Origin: Bacteroidota bacterium
GTDB lineage: Bacteria; Bacteroidota; Bacteroidia; Cytophagales; Cyclobacteriaceae
NCBI GenBank assembly: GCA_023393375.1
Contig: JAEWLI010000102.1
Span: 27,821-91,820 of the forward strand
Length of the DNA: 64,000 nt
Direction: 5' to 3'
Shown here: positions 28,364 to 36,372 of the stretch, piece after piece
Layout: each line of letters opens with the position of its first letter
Numbering within the stretch: position 1 is the first letter of the stretch
Notes under the pieces: generated by a model
What the model was told of the DNA's origin: nothing
The model's input: only the letters and a program-made list of their open reading frames with translations
Database searches by the model: none
Program-made: the position numbers and the translations under genes

Positions 28364-28786
28364 TTACATTTTCATGATCTTAAATGTGAATGTTGATTTC
28401 AATTTTTCCCTGAAGAGTATGAGGATCAAATAATATGGGATCAGAATGCCCAATGCGATTAAAGCTGAAATAGCTTCTCCTGTCCATTGAAGAGCAATTA
28501 TAAGTGTGGCCATAAAAACCAGAAAAGGAATGAAATAACCAATCATCAGGGCTTTCATTCCAAGACTTTCACCCATGCAAACTTTTACCTGTTCGCCGAT
28601 AATAAAACCTGTTCCATTTTCGCTTATAATCTCCAGCGTTTTTTGATCATTTTCAGAAACTGCACACACCGATTTTACATGGCATGATGAGCATGCCGTG
28701 ACCCTCAAAAGGTTCACTGTAACTTTGTGATCTTTATCGCTGATACTTTGTACTATTCCGGTATGTTCAATTTCTTTCCCTGCCAT
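28364..28786 (-). CDS. rseC: RseC/MucC-type SoxR-reducing system protein
   Basis: 140 residues: an N-terminal soluble part with the conserved Cys cluster (VTACSSCHVKSVCAVSE) and two C-terminal membrane helices (ALMIGYFIPFLVFMATLII and AISALIALGILIPYYLIL). RseC works with Rsx/Rnf in reducing SoxR in E. coli; here it is the first gene of the rnf operon, with rnfB 4 bp away. In Bacteroidota lacking SoxR the role may be a general link between Rnf and a periplasmic/redox acceptor (inference). Confidence 0.88.
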   Translation of the reverse strand: MAGKEIEHTGIVQSISDKDHKVTVNLLRVTACSSCHVKSVCAVSENDQKTLEIISENGTGFIIGEQVKVCMGESLGMKALMIGYFIPFLVFMATLIIALQWTGEAISALIALGILIPYYLILILFREKLKSTFTFKIMKM

Positions 28787-29211
28787 TTTCAGTTCCGGAT
28801 CAATTAAAATTTGAACGGGTAAAATTAGATAGCTTTCAGAACAAAAAACATGATTAATATTAGCTTTTGCGATGTTCTATATCATTATTAGATTGCAAAT
28901 GCGACAATGAGATGTAAGAAAAAATTTGTATTTTATATATATTGACAAATAAATGACAACAAAAATGAATAAATTGTAAAATATTACTATATAGATGTTG
29001 GAAAAAGTAATCAGATAATTGGTTGGTTTTCTCAAAAAAATCAACATTAATGCGCTGATTATTTCTGGATTATAGCGATCTACTTAAACAAGAATTGCAA
29101 TAACGTAATTGATTTAAAACATAAAATGCATACTTTAACAGCTAAAGTAGGACAATCAGCACATTATTAATATTTTTGTCTGTTATGTGTCAAGCTTAAT
29201 TTCATTTAATA
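28787..29211. other. 425-bp divergent intergenic region between rseC-rnf operon and metF
   Basis: No gene is seen. It must hold the promoter for the rnf operon (minus) and for metF (plus). On the minus strand a -7-like TAATTTTA lies near the rseC start. The half nearest metF contains a candidate SAM-II-like leader (29071-29150), described separately. The rest is AT-rich with no clear repeat. Confidence 0.6.
29071..29150 (+). promoter_or_regulatory. Possible SAM-II-like riboswitch upstream of metF (weak)
   Basis: In order the leader has TTGCA (29095-29099), a short ACGTAA (29103-29108) and GCTAAAG (29141-29147), similar in order to conserved blocks I recall from SAM-II. A TTAT/ATAA stem (about 29070-29073 with 29100-29103) and a pseudoknot-like pair CTACTT (29080-29085) / AAGTAG (29145-29150) can be drawn with the same topology. 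The downstream gene makes methyl-THF for methionine synthesis, a fitting target. Stem P1 is short and the connecting loop is longer than usual. Treat as a hypothesis. Confidence 0.22.
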
Positions 29212-30075
29212 ATGATAAAAGATTTATTCAACCGGTGTAAAAAAACCTTTTCCTTTGAATTTTTCCCACCTAAAAATTATGGATCAGCCATTGAATTTGG
29301 TATTAATGTAGGTAAACTTTCCGGTTTGGCCCCGTCATTTGTATCCGTAACCTATGGAGCCGGAGGAACAACTCATCAAACCTCTTTCGAATTGTGCGAT
29401 TTACTGCAAAACAAGATCGGACTTGACTGCATGGCACATTATACCTGTGTGAATGCCAGTCGTGAAAAAATAGAAGCTGACCTCAACTACCTTTATGAGC
29501 GGAATATCCGTAATCTGATGTTACTGAGAGGCGATCCACCAAAAGGAGAAGATACCTATTTTTCGCAAAAAAAGGAATTCAGATATGCCAGCGATCTGGT
29601 AAAGATGGCTCACGAACAAAAACGTTTTAGTATTGGTGTAGCAGGTTATCCGGAGAAACATTTGGAAGCTGAAAGTTTGGAAATCGATATAAAAAACTTA
29701 AAAACCAAAGTTGATAGTGGTGCTGATTTTATCGTTACTCAGATGTTTTTCGATAATAAACATTATTTTGATTTTGTTTCAAAAGTAAGAGCTGCCGGGA
29801 TAAATATTCGGATTATTCCCGGGATTATTCCCATTACCAACTTTAGCCAGATCAAGAAATTCAGTCAAATGTGTGGAGCATGTATTCCGGATGAGCTCAC
29901 TGAATTGTTGGAGCCGATTCAGCACGATCCAAAGAAAACTTATCAGGTAGGGGTGGATTATGCCATTAGACAATGTGAAGACCTGCTGAAGAATGGTGCT
30001 CCGGGAATTCATTTCTATACTTTGAACAAATCTCAGGCGGCAATTGATATTTTTTCTTCATTGTCGAGGGAATAG
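29212..30075 (+). CDS. metF: Methylenetetrahydrofolate reductase
   Basis: 287 residues, a standard TIM-barrel MetF: reduces 5,10-methylene-THF to 5-methyl-THF with FAD, supplying the methyl group for methionine synthase. Conserved motifs: FSFEFFPPK (catalytic Glu), VSVTYGAGGTT, LMLLRGDPP, GVAGYPEKH, GADFIVTQMFFD, and the C-terminal GAPGIHFYTLN. Length matches the bacterial enzyme. No methionine synthase gene is adjacent. Likely regulated through its long 5' leader. Confidence 0.96.
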   Translation: MIKDLFNRCKKTFSFEFFPPKNYGSAIEFGINVGKLSGLAPSFVSVTYGAGGTTHQTSFELCDLLQNKIGLDCMAHYTCVNASREKIEADLNYLYERNIRNLMLLRGDPPKGEDTYFSQKKEFRYASDLVKMAHEQKRFSIGVAGYPEKHLEAESLEIDIKNLKTKVDSGADFIVTQMFFDNKHYFDFVSKVRAAGINIRIIPGIIPITNFSQIKKFSQMCGACIPDELTELLEPIQHDPKKTYQVGVDYAIRQCEDLLKNGAPGIHFYTLNKSQAAIDIFSSLSRE

Positions 30076-30214
30076 ACTGTGGATTAGTGGCATTCAGATG
30101 TTTATTCTTTAATCATCTTGTAGCAGAATTATAGTTTAAAGACAATCATCATTTTCGCATTCACAGCCAGACAGGAAAAAAGTCAACTAAAAGAAATTAG
30201 ATTACATTAGGTAT

Positions 30215-30529
30215 TTATTGACCAAGGTTAATATTCAAATTTGGGAGTTCTACATGTAATCTAACTTTCGCTTTTAAAGCAGAGAAAACTTTTATAAGAG
30301 TTTCCATTGTCACATTTCCGGCATTATTTTCAAGTCGTGAAATTTGAGCCTTCTGAACTCCAACGAGCTTTCCAAGTTCTTCTTGAGTTAATTGACGTTC
30401 TTTTCGAGTCTGTTTTATAGCTTTCCCTATTAAATCCATTTGAAGCTCATATTCAAAAATATCTCGCTCAGGGGTTCCTACTTTGCCTATTAATTGGTCT
30501 TGTACTTCGTCAAGAGTATATACTTTCAT
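30215..30529 (-). CDS. XRE-family antitoxin, HigA-like
   Basis: 104 residues with a Cro/C1-type helix-turn-helix at about 35-90 (IKQTRKERQLTQEELGKLVG, then QKAQISRLENNAGNVTMETLIKVFSAL). The stop lies 140 bp past metF on the opposite strand. It is read right after the toxin gene, with one base of overlap, the toxin-first order of HigBA modules. It should neutralise the toxin and repress the module's promoter. Confidence 0.87.
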   Translation of the reverse strand: MKVYTLDEVQDQLIGKVGTPERDIFEYELQMDLIGKAIKQTRKERQLTQEELGKLVGVQKAQISRLENNAGNVTMETLIKVFSALKAKVRLHVELPNLNINLGQ

Positions 30530-30882
30530 TAGTTTTTATTTTTAGATTGTTTGTCTTCAAAATATTTGGTTCTAATCCGAATTGCTCGTTGAATTTCGTT
30601 GTCAGGTACTTTACTTTTTTTCTTAATAAATCCATGAGTTGAAATTACCAAAGTTTCCTTATTGGAAGATTTGTCCCAAAAAGCAAGTAATCGATATTGT
30701 AAACCTCGATACAAGGTTCTAAATTCCCAGATGTCATCTTTCAATTTCTTAAAAAGCTCAACATTGCAATCTATCTGAGACTTACGAATATTGTATAAAA
30801 TCTTTTGATAATGCTTTCTGTCCAAGTTGCTCAAAAATTTAAAAGCTTCATCTAAGAATACAATTTCAAACAGGTTGTTCAT
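30529..30882 (-). CDS. HigB/RelE-superfamily toxin (Gp49-like)
   Basis: 117 residues, phage-derived Gp49-like/HigB family: FEIVFLDEAFKFLSNLD, a helical hairpin, WEFRTLYRGLQYRLLAFWDK, then the terminal HGFIKKKSKVPDNEIQRA motif, which is diagnostic for this group. Such toxins cleave mRNA on the ribosome. It pairs with the XRE antitoxin that follows. The module sits at the end of the beta-lysine gene cluster. Confidence 0.88.
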   Translation of the reverse strand: MNNLFEIVFLDEAFKFLSNLDRKHYQKILYNIRKSQIDCNVELFKKLKDDIWEFRTLYRGLQYRLLAFWDKSSNKETLVISTHGFIKKKSKVPDNEIQRAIRIRTKYFEDKQSKNKN

Positions 30883-30977
30883 TTATATTATGGCTATTTA
30901 ACAATTCAAAAATAACAATAGTTTCATTATGACGAAACATTTGGAGATTGTTTTCATAGGACACTAACAAAATAAAT

Positions 30978-31817
30978 CTATATATTTTTATACCATACAT
31001 TCATGCTTTCAATCTTTGTAGAGATATATGTATTATTGATGAGTGTGCCGGCAAATTGATAAGATGATTTGGCAAAAGTAATGTTCATTCCTGGTGAAAA
31101 AGCTCTGGCAATGGTATAGAGGGTTTTAAACTCCCTGTTACTCATTTCTTTTTCCATTTGGTTTAGAAGAAAAAGGGAAAGATTCTGACCCAAAAATTCC
31201 GGATCAGTAGCAAAATCCGTCATTTCAGCATTTTTACCCTCAACATCCATTTCAGCTGATGATGCAGCAATCAGTCGGTCATTCGCCCATGTCCCAAAAT
31301 AGACAATATTTTCTTCCATCGTTGTCTGAATATATTCTTCTTCAAACACAGGAAATGGATAACAGTCGAAAACCTTTTTATATAATTCCGTCAACGGTTT
31401 TGCATCTTTTTTATCCAATACATTAATAATGACATCAGGTGGTTGGTTTCCAATTGAAAACTGGATTTTTTTGGATAACGCCAGATCGATATTGTTTTGA
31501 ATGATTGAATGGTCTTCGGGAGAAACTTGTTTTCTTTCATCGGTTAAGTAACATGACAAAAAACAGACATCCTCCGTGCCATTATAAAATCCGGGAATAA
31601 CCGCTTCATTATAAAAACCCTCTCCTTCAAAGGCTTCAGCAGCCCATCGGGGGACTTTAGCAAATATTTTGGAATAGGCATGTTTATTTGCCAATGAAAA
31701 CAGGTCAACAATTATATTCGGGAAATCTCTCTTATTCAATTTCATCAAATAAACCCGGTTGTTATTCGAACCGTGTTGTACGGTTGAATTACCTATTTTT
31801 ATGATCTGATCGTACAT
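30978..31817 (-). CDS. ablB: Beta-lysine N6-acetyltransferase (AblB-like GNAT)
   Basis: About 279 residues from the ATG at 31817 (MYDQIIKIGNSTVQHGSNNNRVYLMKL); the open frame to 31838 begins with GTG. N-terminal AblB-specific part with KIFAKVPRWAAEAFEGEGF, then a GNAT domain (about 130-250), including AEMTDFATDPEFLGQNLSL. AblB acetylates the side chain of beta-lysine to N-epsilon-acetyl-beta-lysine, a compatible solute first described in methanogens. The aminomutase two genes upstream would make the beta-lysine. The start overlaps the symporter end by 29 bp, so the genes form one transcript. Confidence 0.82.
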   Translation of the reverse strand: MYDQIIKIGNSTVQHGSNNNRVYLMKLNKRDFPNIIVDLFSLANKHAYSKIFAKVPRWAAEAFEGEGFYNEAVIPGFYNGTEDVCFLSCYLTDERKQVSPEDHSIIQNNIDLALSKKIQFSIGNQPPDVIINVLDKKDAKPLTELYKKVFDCYPFPVFEEEYIQTTMEENIVYFGTWANDRLIAASSAEMDVEGKNAEMTDFATDPEFLGQNLSLFLLNQMEKEMSNREFKTLYTIARAFSPGMNITFAKSSYQFAGTLINNTYISTKIESMNVWYKNI

Positions 31818-33216
31818 GAATTTTGATTTTAGAAACACCCATATAAACTACAGCAGATATGAAGATACCAAACACACTGGCATCTAACTGCATTGGTAGA
31901 TCAATATCGGCAAAAATGAAAAATAAGGTACTTCCCCCTCCTGATAACATGCTGGAAATAGCTGCACCAGGGTGAGGTTTTTTACTGAAATATGCAAAGA
32001 GTGTAGGTATAAACAGTCCGGAAACCATAAATGAATAGGCATGAAGTATGATTTCCAATACCGATTGAAAAGCTGAGGCGAGTACCAGGGCAATAATGCC
32101 AATAACTAAGGTTGCGATCTGTGATAAACGGATAAGTGATTTTTCGGATTTATTTTTATAAAAGTATTTTTCTAAAATATCATTTACAAAATTGCCCGAA
32201 CTGGCAATTAAACAGCTATCCGCTGTAGACATGATGGCAGAAAAGTAAGCTGCCAAGACAATCCCGGATATACCCACTGGTAAAACAGAATTTAACAATA
32301 AAGGCATGGCCATCTCAGGATCAGATGAGGGGAAAGCTACTCTGGCAAGCATACCTAATGCTACTCCAGTGAAAGCCATAACCGGATATTCGAAAATACC
32401 GGCAATGAAAAAAGCTTTTTTCGCCTCCTTTTCATTTTTACTTGCATATATTCTTTGATAGAGGGTCATGGCTATAAACCAAATAGGAATGATGGTAGAT
32501 GCCCAGTTTACCAGTGTGAACCATGAGATATGGGTAAGTGAAAAATGGGATTCTGGCAGTGCGTTTCTTATCTCGTTCCAGCCTCCTAATTTAACATAAG
32601 CAAAAGGTAACCCCAAAAATATTAACCCAATCAGTAAAATGATCCATTGAACAGTATCGGTATAAATTACCGCTTTAATTCCACCTAGTGTGGTATATGC
32701 AATAATGATCACTGCCATGATATATAAGGAGAATTGCAGTGAAGACACTCCCTGAATTTCTGAAAAAACACTGGCAGCGGCCAACTTGGCACCGGCAAGT
32801 ATTTGGCCACCAGTAAATGCGAGATAACCTATTCCAGATATAATGGCAGCAAAAATGGCTACTTGTTTACCATATTTATAGGCCAGAAAATCCGGATAGG
32901 TAAGCATTCCTGCCTTCGCATCTATTTTTTTTATTTTTGGGACAATCACCACAGCAGCCAACCAAGCACCAAATAATCCTGTAAAAAGAAGCCAGCTCCC
33001 GGAAAGCCCCATTATAAATCCTAGACCACCTAAACCAATCGAGAAACCTCCACCTACATCTGTGGCTACAATAGAGAGACCTATGTGACCAGCTCCTATG
33101 GCACGTCCTCCTACGAAGTATTCCTCTTTGTCAGTATCTTTTAAGTAAAACCATGCACCTACACCAAGAATTCCCAGGAAATAGATTCCGAATATTACAT
33201 AATCTATCCAATGCAT
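31789..33216 (-). CDS. Sodium:solute symporter (SSS family)
   Basis: 475 residues with about 13 membrane helices, starting MHWIDYVIFGIYFLGILGVGAWFY and containing the SSS signature region (IAYTTLGGIKAVIYTDTVQW). It belongs to the LeuT-fold family that couples uptake of amino acids, sugars or osmolytes to Na+. Lying between ablA and ablB with gaps of 9 bp and an overlap, it probably imports lysine (the precursor) or acetyl-beta-lysine/betaine-like osmolytes; substrate not shown by sequence. Confidence 0.9.
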   Translation of the reverse strand: MHWIDYVIFGIYFLGILGVGAWFYLKDTDKEEYFVGGRAIGAGHIGLSIVATDVGGGFSIGLGGLGFIMGLSGSWLLFTGLFGAWLAAVVIVPKIKKIDAKAGMLTYPDFLAYKYGKQVAIFAAIISGIGYLAFTGGQILAGAKLAAASVFSEIQGVSSLQFSLYIMAVIIIAYTTLGGIKAVIYTDTVQWIILLIGLIFLGLPFAYVKLGGWNEIRNALPESHFSLTHISWFTLVNWASTIIPIWFIAMTLYQRIYASKNEKEAKKAFFIAGIFEYPVMAFTGVALGMLARVAFPSSDPEMAMPLLLNSVLPVGISGIVLAAYFSAIMSTADSCLIASSGNFVNDILEKYFYKNKSEKSLIRLSQIATLVIGIIALVLASAFQSVLEIILHAYSFMVSGLFIPTLFAYFSKKPHPGAAISSMLSGGGSTLFFIFADIDLPMQLDASVFGIFISAVVYMGVSKIKIHVRSDHKNR

Positions 33217-33225
33217 TGGGAAAGA

Positions 33226-34692
33226 CTAATATTCCAAATCCCCAAAACCTGAAGCATCAATGGCAGTTTGTAACATAGTATCGTGCATTTCCTGGTCTTC
33301 CCACATTTTCTGACCAACAGCAGGAAGTGTATCTATCGGATCAAAATAAAGATATAATCTGGAATCATCTACACTTGGGCTTCTGTAAATGCTGATACCC
33401 GTAGTTTCATCATAATAATCATAACTATGAACATCACGTTTGCCACCTCCACCAGGTGCATCAGTAACAAATAATGGTGTATTAAAACCTGCGGTGATTC
33501 CTCTGATGGTTTTTTCCAATTCAACTGTTTGGGCTATACTCGTCCGCATATCCTCTACGCCTTTTACCATGTCATGTTGGTAAACATAATATGGTTGTAC
33601 ATTCATGTAGGCAAGTTTTCTTACCAGATGAATCATTTCTTCAGGCGTGTCGTTCACCCCTCTTATCAACACACTTTGATTTCTTACCGTCACCCCATTT
33701 TTAAACAAGAGCATCATTGCTTCCAGTGTGATAGAAGTAATTTCGTTCGGACTATTAAAATGGGTATGCAGTACAACTTCTTTACCCTTCTTTCTTCCCA
33801 TTTCTACCACATCTATAAGGGCTTGAGTCCACGCTGTATCACTTAATATTTTCATGGGCATAACCGCAGGCCCTTTAGAAGCAAAGCGTATTCTTCTAAT
33901 GTGTGGGATATTCAGAAGAATCTCTCCTATCTGTCTTATTCTTTGTGGTGGTAGCATGTATGAATCACCACCGGATATAACTATATCTTCCAATTCAGGG
34001 CGTGAAGCTATGTAAGCAAACGCCTTATTCCAGTGTTTGACTACCGGTTTGAAGTTAACTTTGGTTACTGAATCGGTGTCGCTACCAATTGCATAACTTC
34101 TTGTGCAAAACCTGCAATATACAGGACAGACATCCAATGGCAGGAACAATGCTTTATCAAAATACCGATGTACCAAACCTGGTACCGGTGAATCATGCTG
34201 CTCTCCCAATGAATCTAGTTTCATCTTGGGATGCTCATTTTGACGTGATGATGCTACCGGAATAAATTGAATACGTAATGGATCATGATAAGGATCTTCC
34301 CAGTTAATGAGGCTTAGTAAATAGGGTGAAATCCTCAGGTTCATGGGTGACAAAGCCATTCCGTTTCTAACATCTTGTATAAATGCAGGATTAACAATGT
34401 CATTAAGTGCTTCAGTCAGTTGATCCAGCTTTGTGATGGTATGCTTGTTTTGAAACCTCAGATCATTAAATTCCTCGGGACTAATATTTTTAAAGGCAGG
34501 AATTTTTGTCCAGAAAGCAGAGTCATCGAATTGGCGATGTCCCAGTTCATTGGGTTCTATAGCATCTTTAATGGATTCAGGTATATCCACTTCCTGCATG
34601 GCTTCCCATGCTTCAGTATTAAATGAAATGGGTAAGTCCGCAACTTTATCAGCCTCTTTTATAGAAGATATTTTTTGCTTAGAATAATTCAT
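33226..34692 (-). CDS. ablA: Lysine 2,3-aminomutase (radical SAM, KamA/AblA family)
   Basis: 488 residues, radical SAM enzyme with PLP: makes L-beta-lysine from L-lysine. The cluster motif is CPVYCRFCTR with Cys189/193/196. Known clostridial residues align at constant offset: Arg198 (carboxylate), Asp374 in YQHDMVKG and Asp411 in TDAPGGGGK (both bind the lysine side-chain amine), and Lys418 (PLP). So lysine is the likely substrate. It carries about 64 extra N-terminal residues and has a diverged strand (ISGGDSYMLPPQ, FASKGPAVMP) where canonical enzymes read SGGDxL and IGSRxPVV. First gene of the ablA-symporter-ablB cluster; a 16-bp palindrome lies 76 bp upstream. Confidence 0.9.
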   Translation of the reverse strand: MNYSKQKISSIKEADKVADLPISFNTEAWEAMQEVDIPESIKDAIEPNELGHRQFDDSAFWTKIPAFKNISPEEFNDLRFQNKHTITKLDQLTEALNDIVNPAFIQDVRNGMALSPMNLRISPYLLSLINWEDPYHDPLRIQFIPVASSRQNEHPKMKLDSLGEQHDSPVPGLVHRYFDKALFLPLDVCPVYCRFCTRSYAIGSDTDSVTKVNFKPVVKHWNKAFAYIASRPELEDIVISGGDSYMLPPQRIRQIGEILLNIPHIRRIRFASKGPAVMPMKILSDTAWTQALIDVVEMGRKKGKEVVLHTHFNSPNEITSITLEAMMLLFKNGVTVRNQSVLIRGVNDTPEEMIHLVRKLAYMNVQPYYVYQHDMVKGVEDMRTSIAQTVELEKTIRGITAGFNTPLFVTDAPGGGGKRDVHSYDYYDETTGISIYRSPSVDDSRLYLYFDPIDTLPAVGQKMWEDQEMHDTMLQTAIDASGFGDLEY

Positions 34693-34767
34693 GATTATTT
34701 GAATTTTGTTTCATAGTTGCCAGTATTGAGTACACTGGCTTAATTAATGAGTTGATTAATTATAGAA

Positions 34768-34783
34768 ATGTTCTATAGAACAT
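34768..34783. promoter_or_regulatory. Palindromic operator upstream of ablA
   Basis: ATGTTCTATAGAACAT is a perfect 16-bp palindrome between marR and ablA. Nearly the same core (TGTTTTATAGAACA) occurs just before marR itself. Two matching sites around one regulator and its neighbour make it a likely MarR binding site. Confidence 0.65.
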
Positions 34784-34861
34784 AATCACAAAAATAATGC
34801 ATATATACTAAACTGCAACTACGACATGCAATGAAATCTTACAAACTGATTTTAGTATTTA

Positions 34862-35341
34862 CTATTTTAGATTAAGATTATCCTCAATAGGCACAATTGG
34901 AGATGCGTCCAAAGCCTCTAAACCCATAGCAGAAATGATAATATCAAGAGATTCTTTGATAGACTGCAATTTTTGATCGGGCAAGGATTTTATTTTTTTT
35001 GACAATTGGTCATGAAGGATCTCAGGTGCTTCTTTTAATATTTTCGATCCTTTAGAGGTCAGTGATATATATGTGATCCTTTTATCACCCATTTTGGGAA
35101 GTCGTGCCACCAGACTTTTACTCTCCAACCGGTTGATGATCCCGGTGATAGTGCTGGAATTCAGACTTAAAAATTTCATCAATCCGCTAACGGTAGATTG
35201 ATAGTTATCCTGCTTGCTCAAATACCGTAAACACAACAATTGCGGTATGCTGATACCAAAATCCTTCTGAATTTTTTTTGATTCCAGGTTAATAGACCGG
35301 ACAATTTTTCTGATATCAATCAGAATTTCCATAGGATCCAT
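34862..35341 (-). CDS. MarR-family transcriptional regulator
   Basis: About 159 residues from the ATG at 35341 (MDPMEILIDIRKIVRS); the longer open frame begins at a TTG (35365) and runs across an operator-like palindrome, so it is less likely. Winged helix-turn-helix at about 45-110: SGLMKFLSLNSSTITGIINRLE and the wing KMGDKRITYISLTSKG. Likely a ligand-released repressor of itself and of the ablA-symporter-ablB cluster on the same strand downstream; the matching palindromes at 34768 and 35351 support this (inference). Possible inducer: osmotic or lysine-related signal, not determined. Confidence 0.9.
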   Translation of the reverse strand: MDPMEILIDIRKIVRSINLESKKIQKDFGISIPQLLCLRYLSKQDNYQSTVSGLMKFLSLNSSTITGIINRLESKSLVARLPKMGDKRITYISLTSKGSKILKEAPEILHDQLSKKIKSLPDQKLQSIKESLDIIISAMGLEALDASPIVPIEDNLNLK

Positions 35342-35350
35342 ATTAATATA

Positions 35351-35364
35351 TGTTTTATAGAACA
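35351..35364. promoter_or_regulatory. Palindromic operator upstream of marR
   Basis: TGTTTTATAGAACA differs by one base from the core of the perfect palindrome at 34768-34783 and lies 10-23 bp before the marR start, placed for autoregulation. Confidence 0.6.
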
Positions 35365-35420
35365 AAAATATTTTTTTATAACGTAATTTCCTATGGGGAC
35401 AGGGATAGAAGATACCTTAA

Positions 35421-35684
35421 TCAGGTAAATTTTATAATAAGATCCTCGTGTTGAGGGTACAGAGTCATAAGTTGTTGTCGTTCAGCCAGTTCAAAATCCA
35501 TAAAATCAAAACCCGGAGAAACCGTACATCCTATTAATGTATAGGAATCGATGTTGGCCGGTTGGGCTGCAAACCAGCAGTTGTGCGGAATACAATATTG
35601 AAACACATCACCATTATCGGGATTTGGGCTGATAGATTTATGGAGAAGAAGATCGGAATGCTTAAAAGAAAAACAACCAAACAT
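35421..35684 (-). pseudogene. 5'-truncated cupin (DUF985/cupin_5) gene
   Basis: The C-terminal half of a DUF985 cupin is clear: FQYCIPHNCWFAAQPANI, SYTLIGCTVSPGFDFMDFEL and YPQHEDLI match the conserved end of the family. The first half (about 80 residues, including the FHRxKSDExWHFY-type segment) is absent. Upstream of residue 'MFGCFSFKH' the frame continues into unrelated hydrophobic sequence that overlaps the start of the toxin-antitoxin module. The usual protein is about 160 residues. This looks like a remnant cut where the toxin-antitoxin pair now begins. A short expressed protein cannot be excluded. Confidence 0.7.
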
Positions 35685-35720
35685 TGTTGATTTTTGTATA
35701 GTTTTGGTAAAAAAAGAAAT

Positions 35721-35963
35721 ATGAAAACAAATGATATAAAAAATAATTTTCATAGTCTGATTGACCGGATTGATAATGAACCTTTATTAATAAAGTTTTA
35801 TGATCTTATGACCAAATCGACAACAACCAAAGAAGGTCAGTTATACGAGCAATTAACTGAAGATCAGAAAAATGTATTATTGCTCTCAGAGGAGGAATCG
35901 AATGATCCGGAAAATCTGATCAGTCACAATCAACAGAAAAAGAAACACAATAAATGGCTTTGA
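35721..35963 (+). CDS. Antitoxin of a RelE/ParE-type module
   Basis: 80 residues from the ATG at 35721 (MKTNDIKNNFHSLIDRIDNEPLL); an upstream in-frame start at 35694 overlaps the cupin remnant. The N-terminal pattern (IDNEPLLIKFYDLM), followed by LTEDQKNVLLLSEEES and a charged Gln/Lys-rich tail, is common in small antitoxins paired with RelE/ParE toxins in Bacteroidota. It overlaps the toxin start by 10 bp. Confidence 0.82.
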   Translation: MKTNDIKNNFHSLIDRIDNEPLLIKFYDLMTKSTTTKEGQLYEQLTEDQKNVLLLSEEESNDPENLISHNQQKKKHNKWL

Positions 35964-36244
35964 TGATAGAATGGTCAAAACGTGCTGACAAAAGTTTTGA
36001 TCGGATCATCGAATTTCTCCAAACTGGATGGGGAGAACAAGTTGTTAGAGCATTCGTAAAAAAGACCTATGATTTTCTTGATATCTTGGCTGAGTTTCCG
36101 GAGATTGGTTCTATACAGGTTAAAGATAGGGAGATTCGGGGTTTTACATTAGTAAAACAAGTGATAGTATTTTATAAGATTAAAGGTAAATCAATTATTA
36201 TTATAGATTTCTTTGATACCCGACAGGATCCAAAAAAGAAATGA
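35954..36244 (+). CDS. RelE/ParE-family toxin
   Basis: 96 residues: IEWSKRADKSFDRIIEFLQTGWG and LDILAEFPEIGSIQVKDREIRGFTLVKQVIVFYKIKGKSIIIIDFFDTRQDP, the compact ParE/RelE fold with the terminal FFDTRQDP segment typical of Bacteroidota ParE-like toxins. Target (gyrase or mRNA) cannot be told from sequence alone. Second toxin-antitoxin module flanking the abl cluster. Confidence 0.85.
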   Translation: MALMIEWSKRADKSFDRIIEFLQTGWGEQVVRAFVKKTYDFLDILAEFPEIGSIQVKDREIRGFTLVKQVIVFYKIKGKSIIIIDFFDTRQDPKKK

Positions 36245-36372
36245 TGAAGATAGAATTACATTCCTCTTTCACAAATAACAGTGTTTAACAGTATTTATAA
36301 ATTCACTTAATCATGATCATAATTCAAAGACAGCCTCCGATACACTAGGGATACGAGCTAACATTTTAACAC

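Noticed and set aside
36245..36372. Short minus-strand stretch reading MLARIPSVSEAVFEL
   Set aside because: Only 15 codons before a stop; no evidence of a gene.
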